In this document: piece by piece, positions 1 through 7,880 of the stretch
How positions within the stretch are numbered: position 1 is the stretch's first letter
Layout of the letters: each line of letters starts with the position of its first letter
Origin: Clostridia bacterium
GTDB lineage: Bacteria; Bacillota; Clostridia; Lachnospirales; Anaerotignaceae
Length of the DNA: 64,000 bases
Direction of reading: 5' to 3'
Assembly: GCA_009929735.1 (NCBI GenBank)
Contig: RZZU01000007.1
Span: 1-64,000 of the forward strand
Program-made: the position numbers and the translations under genes
The notes under the pieces: generated by a model
Databases searched by the model: none
What the model was told of the DNA's origin: nothing
Seen by the model: the letters and a program-made list of their open reading frames with translations, nothing else

Positions 1-123
1 CAGACCAATTACTCCCTTATTATAAATTAAAATAAGCGCAAATGTTCAAGCACTAATGATATGCTCTAACACTTACACTTATATGGTACTAAATAATGCA
101 GGAAAATCTTCAGAAATGTTCAA

Positions 124-175
124 AAAAGAACAAAAATATTCTTTGATAAAATAATAAGAATAATTTTGTTCTTTT
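124..175. promoter_or_regulatory. Long inverted repeat, probable operator
   Basis: The arms are 20 bases each (124-143 and 156-175), with one mismatch and a 12-base spacer. Each outer end reads AAAAGAAC in its own direction. It lies just upstream of the -35 box at 182. Position and symmetry suggest a site for a dimeric regulator. It could instead be the terminator of a gene left of the window, but no clean T-run follows the right arm. Confidence 0.5.
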
Positions 176-181
176 TGTACA

Positions 182-210
182 TTGAAATAAATTCTCATAT
201 GTGATATAAA
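182..210 (+). promoter_or_regulatory. Sigma-A-type promoter for the PLP enzyme/transporter pair
   Basis: TTGAAA at 182-187 and TATAAA at 205-210 are separated by 17 bases. This is the best vegetative-type promoter ahead of the gene at 528. It sits between inverted repeats at 124-175 and 221-263. Confidence 0.6.
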
Positions 211-220
211 TATTTTAGAA

Positions 221-263
221 CCTTTTATTTTATAAATGAACATTTATGAACAAGAATAAAAGG
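221..263. promoter_or_regulatory. Second inverted repeat, just downstream of the promoter
   Basis: Outer arms are 221-229 and 255-263 (CCTTTTATT and its complement). A nested palindrome, ATAAATG/CATTTAT, lies at 232-247. It covers the expected start of the transcript, so a bound repressor would block initiation. It could also fold as a 5' RNA hairpin. Confidence 0.4.
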
Positions 264-527
264 GAAATATAAAATCAGGTGATTTGTAAAATACATATTT
301 TTATCGTGGTAGTTCAGCAGTAATTATTACTAATAACACAGGTTTGTTATGCTTTTGGGCAAAGAAAGGGTTCGATATTTCTTTGATTACGCTGAAACAT
401 AATCATGTATATGTATTTCAGAAGCGGCAACTGATTTTACGAAATATCATGTAGGATAGAATTTAAAAAGGGAGGGTGTACAACAGAGATTACGGTTATT
501 CATATTGTTTAATAAAGGAGAAGAAAA

Positions 528-1817
528 ATGAATCAAGAAAAAGGAATTTTATTTGAAAAATCATACCAAGAAAGTTTGAAAGAAAAGTTTTTTTATGCTG
601 ATGCAGACCCAGACCACGGAAAAAGAATATTTTTAGACAACTCTGGGGGTTCTTTAAGATTAAAAAAAGCAGTAGAAGCGAAATGTGCGGCAGAAATGTT
701 TCCTGACTGTCCAGAGAGAATCCATGAACGTTCCTTATATTTAAAAGGATTGGTGGAAGAAGGGACGAATGAAATATTAAAAATTGTATTTGGAGCTAAA
801 AGTGGTGCATTAATCACAGAATTAACAGCTTCGCAAACCATGTTTCAGGCGATCGGAACAATTTTAGAAAATGTGAAAGAGGGAACGAATGCAGTTACTT
901 CTGCAATAGAGCATCCATCGGCTTATGATGCAATGCAGTATTATTGTGATAAAACAGGACGTGATTTTCGAGTTGTACCTGCAAATAAAGTAACAGGTGG
1001 TATTGATGCGGACGAAGTAATGAAATATGTAGATAAGAATACCTGTGCTTTAAGTATTATGGCAGCATCCAATATATCTGGAAACATTATGGATATTGCG
1101 GAGATTGCAAGAAGAGCCAAAGAAATCAATCCCAATATCTATATCATAAGCGATGCAGTACAGCATGCGCCTCATGCGATCATGGACGTAGAGGCATTGG
1201 GTGTGGATGTTATGAATTTTGCACCATACAAATTTTTTGGTGTAAGAGGCTGTGGATTTGCTTATGTATCTGAAAGAGTTGCTGCAATGAAGCATCATAA
1301 ATTGCTTGCCAAAAGTCAGAATGTATGGGAACTCGGTACTTCAACCCCAGGGAATTTTGATGCAATGATGGAAGTAATACAATATGTTTGTGAAATTGGT
1401 AAGGATGCCGGGAAAACTGGTGACAAGAGAGAATTATTTCAAGCTGGTATGCACCGTATTCATTTACAAGAAAGAGCATTGCTAAGCCGTATGCTAGATG
1501 GAACAGAAGAAGTTCCTGGTCTTAGGCAGATTGAGGGAGTACACGTCTATGTTGATACCCAAGATATTACGAATCGTGATTTAATCGCTGCGATTGGAAT
1601 TGATGGCATTGGTTTTACAGAGTGTGTAGCGGAGTATCAAAAGCGTGGTATTACGGTGTATGAACGTATCAACACAAGTGTATACTCAAAACGTATCGTT
1701 GAAGCTTTGGGCTTAGAGGGTGCCATTCGTGTATCCCCTATGCATTGTCAAGGAGAAGAGGATATTGATCAATTTTTAAGAATAACAAAAAACATTGCTG
1801 ATAAATTTAAAAGATAA
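528..1817 (+). CDS. Aminotransferase class V-fold PLP enzyme (cysteine desulfurase-like)
   Basis: The 429-residue protein belongs to the fold type I class V group that includes cysteine desulfurases and selenocysteine lyases. The PLP-binding aspartate lies in SDAVQHAPH near residue 210, and the Schiff-base lysine in APYKFFG near 234. The SufS-like C-terminal RxGHHCA motif is not present; the nearest match is RVSPMHC. A sulfur-transfer role is therefore uncertain, and a lyase or aminotransferase on an imported amino acid is equally possible. A GGAG site precedes the ATG. The transporter gene follows after 20 bases, so the two are probably co-transcribed. Confidence 0.85.
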   Translation: MNQEKGILFEKSYQESLKEKFFYADADPDHGKRIFLDNSGGSLRLKKAVEAKCAAEMFPDCPERIHERSLYLKGLVEEGTNEILKIVFGAKSGALITELTASQTMFQAIGTILENVKEGTNAVTSAIEHPSAYDAMQYYCDKTGRDFRVVPANKVTGGIDADEVMKYVDKNTCALSIMAASNISGNIMDIAEIARRAKEINPNIYIISDAVQHAPHAIMDVEALGVDVMNFAPYKFFGVRGCGFAYVSERVAAMKHHKLLAKSQNVWELGTSTPGNFDAMMEVIQYVCEIGKDAGKTGDKRELFQAGMHRIHLQERALLSRMLDGTEEVPGLRQIEGVHVYVDTQDITNRDLIAAIGIDGIGFTECVAEYQKRGITVYERINTSVYSKRIVEALGLEGAIRVSPMHCQGEEDIDQFLRITKNIADKFKR

Positions 1818-1837
1818 ATTGAACGGGGGGATTACTT

Positions 1838-3061
1838 ATGAACAGTCTTAAAAAAATGTCATTAGGTAAAAAGATATTAATAGGTATTGCAATTGGTTTG
1901 GCAATCGGATTTATTTCTCCAAAAGCAGCTGAGGTTATTTCACCAATCGGAAGTGTTTTCCTTCGTCTATTAAAAATGCTGATTGTACCTTTGGTGTTTT
2001 TCAGCATCACAAGTGGTGTTTGTAAAATGGGAGATGTAAAACAACTTCGTACCGTTGGGCTTCGATTTGTATTATACATTCTTGCAACTTCAGGATTATC
2101 TGCCTCTGTGGGAGTAATTGCAGGCTTAATTGTTAAGCCTGGCACGGGCACAACAGAGTTTTTAAATACTGCCGAACAGGTTGAAAGTGTTTCTTATAGC
2201 TTTATTGATAACGTGGTTTCTTGGGTGCCTGATAATGTAGTCAGTGCAATGTCCAATGCCAATATGCTTCAAATCATAGTATTTGCAATTTTCTTGGGGG
2301 TTGCATTACTTTCATTAGGCGAGAAAGTGAAAAGCCTTATCACTGTTATAGATCAAGGTAGTGAAACAATGTTGAAAATAACAGAATATGTAATGGCATT
2401 TTCTCCATTTGGTATTGCATCCTTAATGGCAACGATGGTAAATACCGTTAGTGGTGCAACAATGAAGGAAGTTGTCACTTTTGTGGTTACGGATAACATT
2501 TGTGCATTATTGATATTATTTATTCTATATCCAGTTATTATTAAAGGTCTTGCGAAATTAAGTCCCATTAAATTTTTAAAGAAAATTACGGAACCGATGT
2601 TGGTAGCTGTTACGACAACATCTTCCGCAGCAACACTTCCTGTATCCATTAAAATTGCAGAAAGAAGGCTGGGTATTCCTGAAAATATTTATGGGTTTAC
2701 GCTTCCGCTGGGAAATACTTGTGGCATGAATGGATTTGCATTATTTGTTGGTTTATGTTGTATTTTTGCATCGAACCTCTATGGGTTTGATATTACTGCC
2801 TCAAGAATCATTCAATTCGTGTTCTTGGGAATTATTTTATCAGTTGGTGCTGCAGGAGTAAAAGGTGCGGGTATTGTAATGTCAACAGTATTGTTGGAAA
2901 CCCTTGGAATGCCTTTAAGCTTAATACCAATTTTAGCTGCCATTTGGCCTACCATTGACCCTGCACATACTGTATTAAACAATGTAAGTGATTTGACAGG
3001 TACTGCTGTAGTTGCTAGTTCACTTGGAAAATTGGATAAGGACGTATTTGAAAATAATTAA
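1838..3061 (+). CDS. DAACS-family cation:amino acid symporter with atypical binding site
   Basis: The 407-residue membrane protein has about eight membrane spans and two re-entrant hairpins, as in GltP and GltPh. The HP1 motif is intact (TTSSAATLPVS). The TM7 NMDGT motif is replaced by GMNGF (about residues 296-300). In TM8 the arginine that holds the side-chain carboxylate of glutamate or aspartate is histidine (DPAHT, about 374-378), and the equivalent of GltPh D390 is proline. The asparagine and aspartate of the TM8 sodium site remain. I infer a substrate other than an acidic amino acid. A GGGGGG ribosome site precedes the ATG, and the gene follows the PLP enzyme closely. Confidence 0.88.
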   Translation: MNSLKKMSLGKKILIGIAIGLAIGFISPKAAEVISPIGSVFLRLLKMLIVPLVFFSITSGVCKMGDVKQLRTVGLRFVLYILATSGLSASVGVIAGLIVKPGTGTTEFLNTAEQVESVSYSFIDNVVSWVPDNVVSAMSNANMLQIIVFAIFLGVALLSLGEKVKSLITVIDQGSETMLKITEYVMAFSPFGIASLMATMVNTVSGATMKEVVTFVVTDNICALLILFILYPVIIKGLAKLSPIKFLKKITEPMLVAVTTTSSAATLPVSIKIAERRLGIPENIYGFTLPLGNTCGMNGFALFVGLCCIFASNLYGFDITASRIIQFVFLGIILSVGAAGVKGAGIVMSTVLLETLGMPLSLIPILAAIWPTIDPAHTVLNNVSDLTGTAVVASSLGKLDKDVFENN

Positions 3062-3077
3062 TAACGTGTTTCTTTCG

Positions 3078-3240
3078 GGAAACGCTGATTCATTGCGTGT
3101 GCACATCTCACTGCTTGGTAAATTTCCTACTTGGGCGGCGTCAAAAGGCCTCGCAATTGCGTTGCAATTACTGCATTTTTTCCTTGCGAAACGAAAATTC
3201 TCTCGACCGTCTGTACACACTCCTTTCAATCAGCGCTTCC
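3078..3240. repeat. MITE-like palindromic element of about 163 bp
   Basis: The left end (3078-3105) and right end (3212-3240) are imperfect inverted repeats of about 28 bases sharing GGAA(A/G)CGCTGATT and GTGTG(C/T)ACA. The GC-richer interior is open in several frames but has no ribosome site or recognisable domain. This layout fits a non-autonomous repeat. No second full copy is visible in this window and I see no clear target-site duplication. Confidence 0.45.
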
Positions 3241-3297
3241 TTAGAATGTTAAAAGCAAGCTTTGAACCCTCCTAAAGTTATATAAAATATTAAAAAA

Positions 3298-3330
3298 ACT
3301 GCACTTCAATATGAAGTGCAGTTTTTTATA
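3298..3330 (+). terminator. Terminator between the transporter and rpiR-type genes
   Basis: A near-perfect hairpin has arms AAACTGCACTTC and GAAGTGCAGTTT around a short ATAT loop. A-runs on the left and T-runs on the right let it work in both directions between these convergent genes. Confidence 0.85.
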
Positions 3331-3345
3331 GGCAGAAAAATAAAT

Positions 3346-4209
3346 TTAATAGAGCTTTAATTTCGATGTGTATTCATCAATAAGCCGAAGCTTATCTTCA
3401 TTCTTTTTACCAATTTTTTTGCAAACATATGTTGCCAACACTTCTGCGGTATACATGGATGGAATCATAGAATTAAAAAAGCTGATAGAATTAACTGAGT
3501 TAGTGAAAAGAAAATTCGCATATTGTGCAAGAGGCGCTGTGGGGGTGTCCGTAAGGACGATGACGGCGGCTCCTTTTTTATACGCCAATTCGGCAGCAAG
3601 GCGACTAAGTTCCGAATACCTGGCATAGCTTATGACAATTAAACAGTCATTTTTCCCTATATCACTTAAAAAATCAAAGGTATTACAACTTCCAGAAGGT
3701 TCTGCAAAAACGTGTGGCAGGGTATCTTTCAAAATAATAGAAAAAAATGATGCTATGGAATGGCAACCTCTGTTTCCCACAATATATTTTGTTTTAGATT
3801 GGATGATTTTTTCACTTGCTGCTGCAAAAAGCTCATCAGAATTGTTTAAAATAGCAGATTGAATATTTTCCTGTGTAAGCATAGAGATATCATCCATTAT
3901 AGAGCGTTGAGGCAGTAAATCAGCTGTCTGGGCTAATTTAAAAGTTGGAATATTCATAGCTTCACCAAGAGAAGCAATATAATCGTTATATAATTTTCGG
4001 ATTGCTTGCTGGTAATCGGAGTAACCGGAGAAACCAAGCGCTCGACTATAGCGGATGACAGAAGAATGGCTCGTTTCAAGGGCATTTGCCAGAGCTGTTG
4101 AAGTGATAAAACACGCATCTTTAAAATTTGCCAATACAAAATCTGCAATAACCCGTTCTTTTTTTGTAAGTTTTGCATTTTTCACTAATTCTTGAAATTC
4201 GGGTATCAT
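3346..4209 (-). CDS. MurR/RpiR-family transcriptional regulator
   Basis: The protein is 287 residues from the ATG at 4209, which has TAGGAG eight bases upstream; an upstream in-frame ATG has no such site. An N-terminal RpiR helix-turn-helix (about residues 1-75, including SHSSVIRYSRALGFSGYSDY) is followed by a SIS sugar-isomerase fold (about 125-260, including YIVGNRGCHSIASFF). SIS domains usually sense a phosphosugar, but some members control amino acid pathways. It is convergent with the PLP enzyme/transporter pair, whose promoter carries large palindromes, so it is the obvious candidate regulator. That link is inference. Confidence 0.88.
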   Translation of the reverse strand: MIPEFQELVKNAKLTKKERVIADFVLANFKDACFITSTALANALETSHSSVIRYSRALGFSGYSDYQQAIRKLYNDYIASLGEAMNIPTFKLAQTADLLPQRSIMDDISMLTQENIQSAILNNSDELFAAASEKIIQSKTKYIVGNRGCHSIASFFSIILKDTLPHVFAEPSGSCNTFDFLSDIGKNDCLIVISYARYSELSRLAAELAYKKGAAVIVLTDTPTAPLAQYANFLFTNSVNSISFFNSMIPSMYTAEVLATYVCKKIGKKNEDKLRLIDEYTSKLKLY

Positions 4210-4486
4210 GTTAGTCACTCCTATAAAATAATATTTATTATAACAAAAAAAAGGGTAATCGTCATTACTATTTTTTAAATGAGTCCTCAATAGGCGAAAA
4301 GTCACGGAAAGGCACTCTATATTACAGGATGAAAGGATTTCAATACAGTATTCGAAGCTAGGCCTAATATGGACATACGATATATTTTTTCACACTATAA
4401 CTGGATTTAACTCGCAACAACCCCCCTATAAACTAATGTTATAAAAAGGAACATTACCAACCCTATGTATTAAAGGAAGGCTTACC
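4210..4486. other. Intergenic region entering the decayed stretch
   Basis: No gene or RNA is recognised. It holds the short leader of the rpiR-type gene on the minus strand and, near 4474-4480, an AGGAAGG ribosome site for the broken DUF1643 gene. Confidence 0.5.
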
Positions 4487-4821
4487 ATGACAATGACAGA
4501 AAAAGCAACCATCGGAAGTAAATGCACCTAGCGAAGGACGGGAAACACAAGTTTCGGCTAGCCCTAGAATGGGGGGAAAAGAAGCCGATAGCTGTTGTCG
4601 TCATGACATCACCAGCAGAAGTCAACTGCATTGTCACAGACTTAACCCCAAGCCTTGACATTAAAAGCCTACATTCTCTGGGCTATGGCGGGTGCGACCC
4701 TGTAAACCTTGCTTCTAAGCACCATTATAACAAGCTTATTGTGGATAAAAAGGAAGAGGATTACAACAAGGAAAATGAAGAGGTGATTCAGAGCTGTGTA
4801 GCAGACGAGAAGAATGTATAA
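4487..4821 (+). pseudogene. Frameshifted DUF1643-domain gene
   Basis: An ATG at 4487 with AGGAAGG upstream encodes MTMTEKATIGSKCT and then stops. The rest continues in another frame from about 4522. That part resembles DUF1643 proteins: a KFRLALEW entry, a TSPAEVNCIVTDLT segment in place of NPSTAD...DLT, then LGYGG and a VNLASK block. It ends at TAA 4819-4821, short of the usual family length. DUF1643 genes are common in phages and defence or mobile regions. Identification is by motif recall, so moderate certainty. Confidence 0.55.
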
Positions 4822-5232
4822 ACAATCATTGCATATTTGTATTTGATAAAACTTTCCTATGGCGCAACGGTGTGTACTTTTGGATGAAACGAAAGGAAAG
4901 CGGTGGATTTGGACATTTTGAAGCAGGTGAAGAAACGCTTGGAGGGTATATTGATTGAGAATAAAAGCTTTGCCAAGCTGATTCCTGCCCAGGATTGAGG
5001 GGAACCCTCTTTTATTGGGGAATCCCCGTACCATAATACGGAAAACTATTATGATACGGGGGAGGATGTTTTAAATGGAGAAATGCACATATTGTTGAGA
5101 GATACATTAAAGGGCATCAAAGGAAAATTTATTTTATCCTATAATGATGAATATATCAGGGAGCTTTATATGGATTTTGTCATTGAAGAAGTGGTGCGGC
5201 CTGATAATTTAAGAATGGGGAGGAGAGAATAG
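4822..5232 (+). pseudogene. Decayed D12-class (Dam-like) DNA adenine methyltransferase, C-terminal part
   Basis: In the same frame as the DUF1643 fragment, translation gives YLYLIKLSYGATVCTFG, a TGA, a segment with IENKSFAKLIPAQD, a second TGA, then SPYHNTENYYDTGED, and finally GIKGKFILSYNDEYIREL up to TAG 5230-5232. These match the order of blocks in D12-class N6-adenine methyltransferases (TSYG, IENKDF, DPPY, KGKFILSYND). The catalytic DPPY reads ESPY and the N-terminal AdoMet-binding part is missing. The gene cannot be functional as it stands. It is typical of phage or restriction-modification cargo. Confidence 0.65.
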
Positions 5233-5716
5233 GGAAGTAAATATAAGGAATTAGTCATCAGGAACTTCTGGTATTAAATGTTGGTTTTCTGGGGGCCAAG
5301 GAGAAAAAAATTTTTGAGGTAAACTACTAAATTTTTGTTTCAGGTAAAATATAGAATAACGTAATACGAAAATGTTACAATTAATGTGAATAAACACGAA
5401 TTGTAGCATTTTTTTGTATTTGTGGAAATTTTTTGAAGAATGCAGTATAATAATTAAAATATTGTTATGGATAAACTGGATTGGAATTTAATATTTGAAG
5501 TTTTGAAATTGGTAATTAGGTTCACGTTATGTTTAGACAGCGGAACCGGTTTGAGAGATACGCAGTTGTACCATAATAAGAAATTAGGATGAGCATAACA
5601 AAAGTTTTTACGTGGGAAGGGAACATCATAGCGGAACCGCTGTTGCACCTAGATCACAAGTGAGATACTTAACTTTAGGTACAAGTAGCGTTCCTGTGAA
5701 TTAGCAGGGGGGGAAT
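5233..5716. other. Intergenic region, no gene recognised
   Basis: AT-rich, with no convincing open frame on either strand and no recognised RNA. The last bases contain a GGGGGGG ribosome site directly ahead of the ATG at 5717. Confidence 0.5.
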
Positions 5717-6139
5717 ATGGAATTGAGAAAAAGCGCTATTTTTTTGCAGATAGGGATCCTAATCATTTCATCAATTATTAATTTTACTGCTTTTTCTAAG
5801 GGGTATATGCCTACCCCTTTTCAAGCTTTTTTTTCAGGATTATGTGTTTTTACTTGGTTTTCTTACAGTTTATATAATGGGTGTAGAAATAACAGTAAAT
5901 ATTTGATTTTCTGCAGTTTGTTTTGGGGTATTGGATTACTGTTATTTGTTTTAGGGTATTTGACTAAAATCTTATTTATAGGTATTCCGTCGATATTTTT
6001 TATTGCTGGGGCATTATACGGATTGAAATACATTATGAATATTGGTACAGATATGATTCTTGTTATTGTATATGTTTCTGTTTCATATTTATTAATACTC
6101 TTTGCTTTTTTTCTCGGAAAGTTTTTTTATAGAGAGTAA
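5717..6139 (+). CDS. Small multi-pass membrane protein of unknown function
   Basis: The 140-residue protein is almost entirely hydrophobic, with four or five likely membrane spans (about residues 8-25, 34-52, 62-82, 85-105 and 113-136). A G-rich ribosome site stands five bases before the ATG. I do not recognise a family. It stands alone in the decayed stretch, and its very AT-rich codons differ from the core genes further right. Confidence 0.55.
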   Translation: MELRKSAIFLQIGILIISSIINFTAFSKGYMPTPFQAFFSGLCVFTWFSYSLYNGCRNNSKYLIFCSLFWGIGLLLFVLGYLTKILFIGIPSIFFIAGALYGLKYIMNIGTDMILVIVYVSVSYLLILFAFFLGKFFYRE

Positions 6140-6271
6140 ATGAATACTCCGTCATTCAAGTTGTCTCAGCTTCTTCTAAATAATAAACTTCAATCAAAGC
6201 TTAGAATATAAATTTCGCATTTTGTTTATAAGCTTTAGCGCAGCCATGCTGGCAAACTGCCAATTATCCAT

Positions 6272-6307
6272 AAAAAAAGCCCTAATGTTTAACTAGACAT
6301 CAGGGCT
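6272..6307 (-). terminator. Terminator of the amidase-domain gene
   Basis: The hairpin has arms AGCCCTAATGT and ACATCAGGGCT with one mismatch. It is flanked on the plus strand by AAAAAAA, which gives a U-run on the minus-strand transcript coming from 6399. Confidence 0.75.
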
Positions 6308-6398
6308 TGTGAGCTCATTTTGAGCGGTATCGTTTCACTTGCTGTGTAAAAATGCGTAGGCAGTCACTAATGCAGGACGCCATGCCACTTGAGCAGAC

Positions 6399-6896
6399 TT
6401 ACCAAGTGTTCACATGTGTAATGTGCAAATAGCGAATGCTTACATACTGATAAGTATTCAGTGGGCGATTGTCAGCGTCGAATGTGTGTGCGGCGACGAG
6501 GATATTAGAGGGAGAGGGAGCCGCTCCAACGGAGACAATCGTAGGCGAATGGCTAAACACCATTCCGTCGAAAGAAAGCTGGATAATATCCCCCGGTTCT
6601 ACCTGAGAAAGATCTGCCTCTACCGCAACAGGGCCAATTTCCAGGTTCTTCACAAGGAATTTATGCAAGAATTCAACACCAGTCCACGCTGGCGCACGGT
6701 TATTCAGGCTGTGATAATACCAGCCGAAGGTTGGTTTGGGATTCATAACCCCTGAACCGGCATACAACACCTGCGAGGCAAAATTTGTGCAGTCTCCTCC
6801 TAGGCGGTCAAAATTGTAGTATTGTGGATTTCGTCCATATGCCCATTTGTGCGCATAGGATACAGCTCTTTCCCGATCATAGTGTGTTTTTATCAT
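6399..6896 (-). CDS. Amidase-domain (Amidase_6-like) protein
   Basis: The protein is 165 residues from the ATG at 6896, chosen because GGAGGTGG lies just upstream; the longer frame to 6935 has no ribosome site. It matches the putative amidase domain (Pfam Amidase_6), a papain/NlpC-like fold. YDRERAVSYAHKWA leads to GGDCTNFASQVLYAG with the likely catalytic cysteine near residue 38. A histidine follows in MVFSHSPTIVS, and a further one in VAAHTFDAD. No signal peptide is seen, unlike sporulation-linked family members that are exported. It has its own terminator and no operon partner. Confidence 0.75.
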   Translation of the reverse strand: MIKTHYDRERAVSYAHKWAYGRNPQYYNFDRLGGDCTNFASQVLYAGSGVMNPKPTFGWYYHSLNNRAPAWTGVEFLHKFLVKNLEIGPVAVEADLSQVEPGDIIQLSFDGMVFSHSPTIVSVGAAPSPSNILVAAHTFDADNRPLNTYQYVSIRYLHITHVNTW

Positions 6897-7281
6897 GGTC
6901 TCCACCTCCACACTATTGTATGCAGGTGGCAGCATGAGCGTGCATGGTAAAGCATCATAATGGATATTCTCGAAAGCAAGGTATCCAGCAAATCATCGAT
7001 CTTCTCGCACAGAAAGAATACGAAGATTATGAGGGATAATTTATTACAAGCGCATCGGTAGATGAGAATGTATGCAAGTCCGCAAGTGAGAATACATAGA
7101 TGTTATGGATGGCACTGCGTTAGTTGATTTGATTGTTTTAAATTTCCTGAGCTGTAAGAAGCTACAAAAGGCTACTTGTATTCGTGTAATTCTTCGTATG
7201 ATTTTCTTGAACTCCGTTTAATGCTTAGAATATTACGTGGTACCAAAATGCACATTATCCATAATTTAGTGAGGTGTTAGT
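6897..7281. other. Intergenic region with gene-like debris
   Basis: A short plus-strand frame (6944-7039) reads in part GIQQIIDLLAQKEYEDYEG and looks like the tail of a lost gene, but has no ribosome site or recognisable family. The rest shows no feature apart from the GAGGTG site for the next gene. Confidence 0.35.
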
Positions 7282-7557
7282 ATGAAAAAGATTAACTGGA
7301 GAATATTTAATTTAGCTCTTTGGATAGAGATTTTTTTATCTTATCTTTTACCTTTTAAAGTCATAGATGATTTTGAGTATAAAATAGGTTTTCCAATTCC
7401 ATTTATATCTATTTATGATAGTGTGATTGGAATAAATCCATTTACATCAATGTCCGTAAATCCTTTTGGATTTTTACTTGATGGATTTATTATCTCTTTT
7501 ATTATAATGTTTATCGTAAAATCATATTACAAAATTAAACATAACACCGCAAAATGA
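7282..7557 (+). CDS. Small two-span membrane protein of unknown function
   Basis: The 91-residue protein has an N-terminal hydrophobic segment (about 10-28), a central stretch rich in Phe, Pro and Ile, and a second span (about 66-83) before a basic tail. GAGGTG lies seven bases before the ATG. No family is recognised. It stands alone in the accessory-looking stretch. Confidence 0.5.
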   Translation: MKKINWRIFNLALWIEIFLSYLLPFKVIDDFEYKIGFPIPFISIYDSVIGINPFTSMSVNPFGFLLDGFIISFIIMFIVKSYYKIKHNTAK

Positions 7558-7880
7558 GCATACCTGGAAATAGTGATTGCTTGATGAGTTTGCAGTTTGT
7601 TTATTTGCAGACAAGTCTAGGGTAATATTTTGGAGCTCGTTATATGCATTAACTGGAATAATTATAGAATTGTAAATAAATTTTATTTAATTATAATAAT
7701 ATCAGGGAACCCCTTTTAGTTACCATAGAGATACAGCAAAAACAATGTTTACTGCCGTTCTCTTTATATTCTAGCGATAAGTTTGGCGCTTTGAAAACTC
7801 AGCCTTTCTTTTAAAAAGTCCGAAGATACTACAAAAAACGTATTTTGTCTGCACAAGAGCAACGAAAGTGAGCAAACCTT
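7558..7880. other. Intergenic region, no feature recognised
   Basis: AT-rich spacer without a convincing frame, RNA or terminator. It contains the weak AGTGAG ribosome site of the radical SAM gene. Confidence 0.4.

Larger units (their letters stand above)
1..527. other. Long regulatory region upstream of the class V PLP enzyme
   Basis: No gene is visible. The stretch is very AT-rich and holds two inverted repeats around a good promoter, described separately. The predicted transcript start near 217 leaves an untranslated leader of about 310 bases before the start codon at 528. I recognise no riboswitch in it. GAAC/GTTC half-sites recur through the first 260 bases. Confidence 0.6.

Noticed and set aside
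3012-3275. Open frame over the transporter end and MITE-like element
   Set aside because: It lacks a ribosome site and is open by virtue of the repeat's composition.
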